A stretch of 39,268 bases of DNA from an uncultured Bacteroides sp. (GTDB lineage Bacteria; Bacteroidota; Bacteroidia; Bacteroidales; Bacteroidaceae): assembly GCA_959606905.1 (NCBI GenBank), contig CAUHML010000028.1, positions 1-39,268 on the forward strand, read 5' to 3'. A program made the position numbers and the translations under genes. Below, piece after piece: positions 38,001-39,268 of the stretch (position 1 is the stretch's first letter; each line of letters begins with the position of its first letter). The notes under the pieces are model-generated. The model made no database searches. It saw nothing but the letters and a program-made list of their open reading frames with translations, and was not told the origin of the DNA.

Positions 38001-39100
38001 TAGGCATCACCGATCAAGAAAAGACTAAAATATTCGACGCATTCTATCAGGTTAAGAACAACAGTGAAATAAATAAACTGGGCATTGGTATCGGGCTTCA
38101 CATGACACGCTCACTCGTCCAATTGATGAACGGAAAGATCGAAGTCAGCGATAGGGAAGACGGTGAAAACGGTGTTTCTATTTCTGTATATTTCCCCAAA
38201 CAAGCGGCCATCACTGCTTTGCCACAAGTGGCCAAACGAGTGGAAGATACGATTATTCCAGAAAACAGCATAGAAGAAAATGAACTGGAAAGCACTCTTC
38301 CCAGTGAACCGTTGAAAAAACAATATGCCATTATGGTTGTGGACGACAACCCGGAGATTCTGGATTTCCTTTCCAAAATTCTGTCCGAGGAATATTTTGT
38401 CATATCGGCTTCGAGTGGAGAGGAAGCGTTGCAAATCCTTGAAAAGAATAACATTGACCTCATCATCAGTGATGTGATGATGGAGGAAATGGACGGGTTC
38501 GAACTCTGTGGGAAAATTAAAAGTAACATCAATATCTCCCATGTTCCTGTCATTCTGCTGACAGCCAAAACGGATACGGAAAGTAAAATCAAAGGACTGG
38601 AAGCCGGTGCGGATGCATATATAGAGAAACCATTCTCACCTTTCCACCTGAAAGCACAATTGCTGAACTTACTCAAGAAAAGGGAAAGTCAGCAGAAAAC
38701 GTATGCCTCTACTCCGTTGTCCGATCTGCACTCCGCTGTCCACAATAAACTGGATGAAGAATTTATGAATAAATGTACCGAAATCATCCAGAATAATATT
38801 GAGGACTCCGAATTTTCGGTAAATACACTGGCACAGGAACTGGGAATGAGCCGTACCTCTGTATTTACCAAAATCAAAGGCATTATTGGCATGACTCCCA
38901 ATGATTTCATCAAGGTCACTCGATTAAAGAAAGCCTGCAAAATGATGGTGGAGGGAGAATATCGGGTTACCGAAATAGGATTCCTCGTCGGGTTCAGTTC
39001 TTCTTCCTACTTTGCCAAATGTTTTCAGAAACAATTTGGAATGTTACCGACAGAGTTTCTCAAAAAAATAAAGGAAGACCCCTCATCCGCAACAAAATAA
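35030..39100 (+). CDS. Hybrid two-component system (HTCS) sensor-regulator of the PUL
   Basis: A 1356-residue inner-membrane protein combining sensor, kinase, receiver and DNA-binding output. Signal peptide 1-22. The periplasmic region has about 14 Reg_prop beta-propeller motifs (MWFGTDDGLSRFDG at 52-65 onward, two seven-bladed propellers to about 660) and a Y_Y_Y domain (about 700-780). One TM helix lies at about 787-810. The HisKA H-box AHEIRTP has phospho-acceptor His845. The HATPase has the N-box NLLSNALKYA (958-967), DDGIGI (988-993) and GIGIGLHMT. The receiver has Asp1105/1106, phospho-acceptor Asp1148 and Lys1200. The AraC-type HTH is at about 1245-1345. It senses an oligosaccharide or glycopeptide in the periplasm and activates the PUL, presumably at the 21-bp direct repeats. 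Confidence 0.95.
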   Translation: MKKIVLLITIQILCMHSFVVNAQRIFSTSYTMDDGLAANRVYSILQDSCGFMWFGTDDGLSRFDGIAFKNYYLSEYINATTSNSVKKIFIDRRGRMWIGLDTGIVIYDSKTDTFQPFHAKTETGEMIQIYVTDMIEDSDGEVWIATSGEGLYRFSPSDKVRLRVYRNIPGKINSISQNIIMTLQQDSKQNIWIGTYSEGLCCFDKQKNTFVTYKKSNHPNSLSDNSIQKVFEDSHGNLWIGTFQNGLDLFNPVTKTFTNYRDRSPNNLLYHIHDIKEYRPGELFISSDNGMGIFKADKGEIIQSDNPNLKIRTGANKFIYTIYMDKEESLWLGSYFDGIKFYSAFQNNFKYYSCSSSSTPQSGKVINVIKEDKDDKYWIGTDDNGIFRFDAKTQEITPFRDAASIGTTYYCIHDLLVDGDKLYAATYGRGLEVINLKTGKVESFLDNPEDSTSIPSSRVFTLYKASNGCIYVGTSAGFCYYNPEKNNFIRIGSFTGKISDIIEDYFGRIWIGTSISGLYSYNVRTQKITSYQRSDHPNSLTKNVITTLAIDNKKRLWVGTYGQGLCRYNDETDDFTRYDYLKLPNKIITSIIPKGDLLWISTNKGLAVYNPDTEYLKTYSKSNGLYNEQFTPCSGFESSDGRLFLGSTDGFCYFFPQDLRENTYNPPVVLTNMTIFGKDIQADTSHSPIRQSIGYTDEIVLKYNQSMIGFDFAALSYIAPKENDYQYMLEGLDSEWQFTKGSNNHLSYANLPVGEYVLRIKGTNSDKLWSSNEVQLKIKVLPPFFRSQLAYLIYALVLLIAIMLTVWYYVKRTEKHQKERIKRLNDEKEKELYNSKIDFFTNIAHEIRTPLSLIIGPLEYLMKTSSINNVYGEYLSIIEQNYKRLYALVTQLLDFRKVDTGSYKLSYDCYRIKEIICKVSCIFELSARQKKVTIDTSSIPEELSIVIDEEAFTKIISNLLSNALKYAKSTIRITTIEKDSEIVVTVTDDGIGITDQEKTKIFDAFYQVKNNSEINKLGIGIGLHMTRSLVQLMNGKIEVSDREDGENGVSISVYFPKQAAITALPQVAKRVEDTIIPENSIEENELESTLPSEPLKKQYAIMVVDDNPEILDFLSKILSEEYFVISASSGEEALQILEKNNIDLIISDVMMEEMDGFELCGKIKSNINISHVPVILLTAKTDTESKIKGLEAGADAYIEKPFSPFHLKAQLLNLLKKRESQQKTYASTPLSDLHSAVHNKLDEEFMNKCTEIIQNNIEDSEFSVNTLAQELGMSRTSVFTKIKGIIGMTPNDFIKVTRLKKACKMMVEGEYRVTEIGFLVGFSSSSYFAKCFQKQFGMLPTEFLKKIKEDPSSATK

Positions 39101-39125
39101 GCCGGCAAGCATCCTCCCTTTAAGC

Positions 39126-39184
39126 TAAATCTTAAGATTTACAGATGTAAAAGTTAACATCAACATTGGTAAATCTTAAGATTT
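39126..39184. repeat. Pair of AAATCTTAAGATTT palindromes
   Basis: A 16-bp perfect palindrome TAAATCTTAAGATTTA (39126-39141) is followed by a second copy of its 14-bp core at 39171-39184, 44 bp apart start to start. They lie between the HTCS stop and its terminator, upstream of a -7-like TACTTTTG at 39230-39237. They may be operators for the next gene, which is outside the window. Confidence 0.5.
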
Positions 39185-39190
39185 TATTAA

Positions 39191-39230
39191 ATTCTCCTTA
39201 TAATATAAGGTAAGGAGAATCTTTTTTTTT
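39191..39230 (+). terminator. Intrinsic terminator of the HTCS gene
   Basis: ATTCTCCTTA (39191-39200) pairs perfectly with TAAGGAGAAT (39211-39220) around a 10-nt loop and is followed by C and nine Ts. This is a textbook rho-independent terminator 90 bp after the HTCS stop. Confidence 0.85.
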
Positions 39231-39237
39231 ACTTTTG
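39230..39237 (+). promoter_or_regulatory. Possible -7 box for a gene beyond the window
   Basis: TACTTTTG fits TAnnTTTG directly after the terminator T-run. No good -33 TTTG is seen 19-21 bp upstream. The downstream gene is not in the window, so this is only a candidate. Confidence 0.3.
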
Positions 39238-39268
39238 TCCCCGAATATTGTGGTACAAGCCATTATAA

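Noticed and set aside
38098..38676. A 192-codon open frame on the minus strand
   Set aside because: Antisense to the receiver and kinase parts of the HTCS gene; Ser/Leu/Phe-rich shadow composition.
1..39268. Transposases, integrases, CRISPR arrays, tRNA or rRNA genes
   Set aside because: None recognised on either strand by reading; no repeat-spacer pattern, insertion-sequence ends or clover-leaf-like sequence was noticed.

Overview
The window reads as a chromosomal segment of a gut Bacteroides (Bacteroidota). Support for this comes from SusC/SusD outer-membrane proteins, a hybrid two-component regulator of the HTCS type, promoters with the Bacteroides TAnnTTTG -7 box, absence of Shine-Dalgarno leaders, and Bacteroidota-type lipoproteins. 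The species cannot be fixed from the sequence alone.

Left flank (1-6250): a small lipoprotein gene diverges from a small exported protein gene. They are followed by a two-gene operon for a 1005-residue periplasmic TPR protein and an outer-membrane beta-barrel protein. A bidirectional hairpin terminator at 6215-6250 separates this flank from the convergent genes to its right.

Main locus (6277-28805, nearly all on the minus strand): a polysaccharide utilization locus (PUL). Reading in the direction of transcription from 28.7 kb it encodes SusC, SusD, two surface glycan-binding lipoproteins with BACON and discoidin-like domains, two paralogous putative zinc proteases, a GH36 alpha-galactosidase and a class I glutamine amidotransferase-like hydrolase (C26 type). 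Two further units follow, each with its own promoter: a GH2 enzyme; then a GH3 enzyme, a third paralogous putative protease and a GH97 alpha-galactosidase-type enzyme.

Right part (28.9-39.3 kb): a frameshifted beta-propeller gene, a membrane-bound TPR/HTH protein and an HU-like DNA-binding protein sit between the PUL body and an S41 peptidase lipoprotein gene. The S41 gene diverges from the HTCS sensor-regulator gene, which ends at a clear intrinsic terminator.

The most informative signal is regulatory. Four minus-strand promoters (SusC operon, GH2, GH3 operon, S41 peptidase) carry the same direct repeat, TACGnnATT-like half-sites 21 bp apart, placed 24 bp upstream of a TAnnTTTG -7 box. This is the likely binding site of the AraC-type output domain of the adjacent HTCS, and it brings the distant S41 gene into the regulon. 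The regulon then holds four predicted exported peptidases, one C26-type amidohydrolase and four exo-type glycosidases, two of them alpha-galactosidase-like, with no recognisable endo-glycanase. My inference is that the system degrades a galactose-bearing glycoprotein or glycopeptide rather than a plain polysaccharide. The three metzincin-like proteins (HExxHxxGxxD plus a C-x-M turn) are the best candidates for an undescribed enzyme family.
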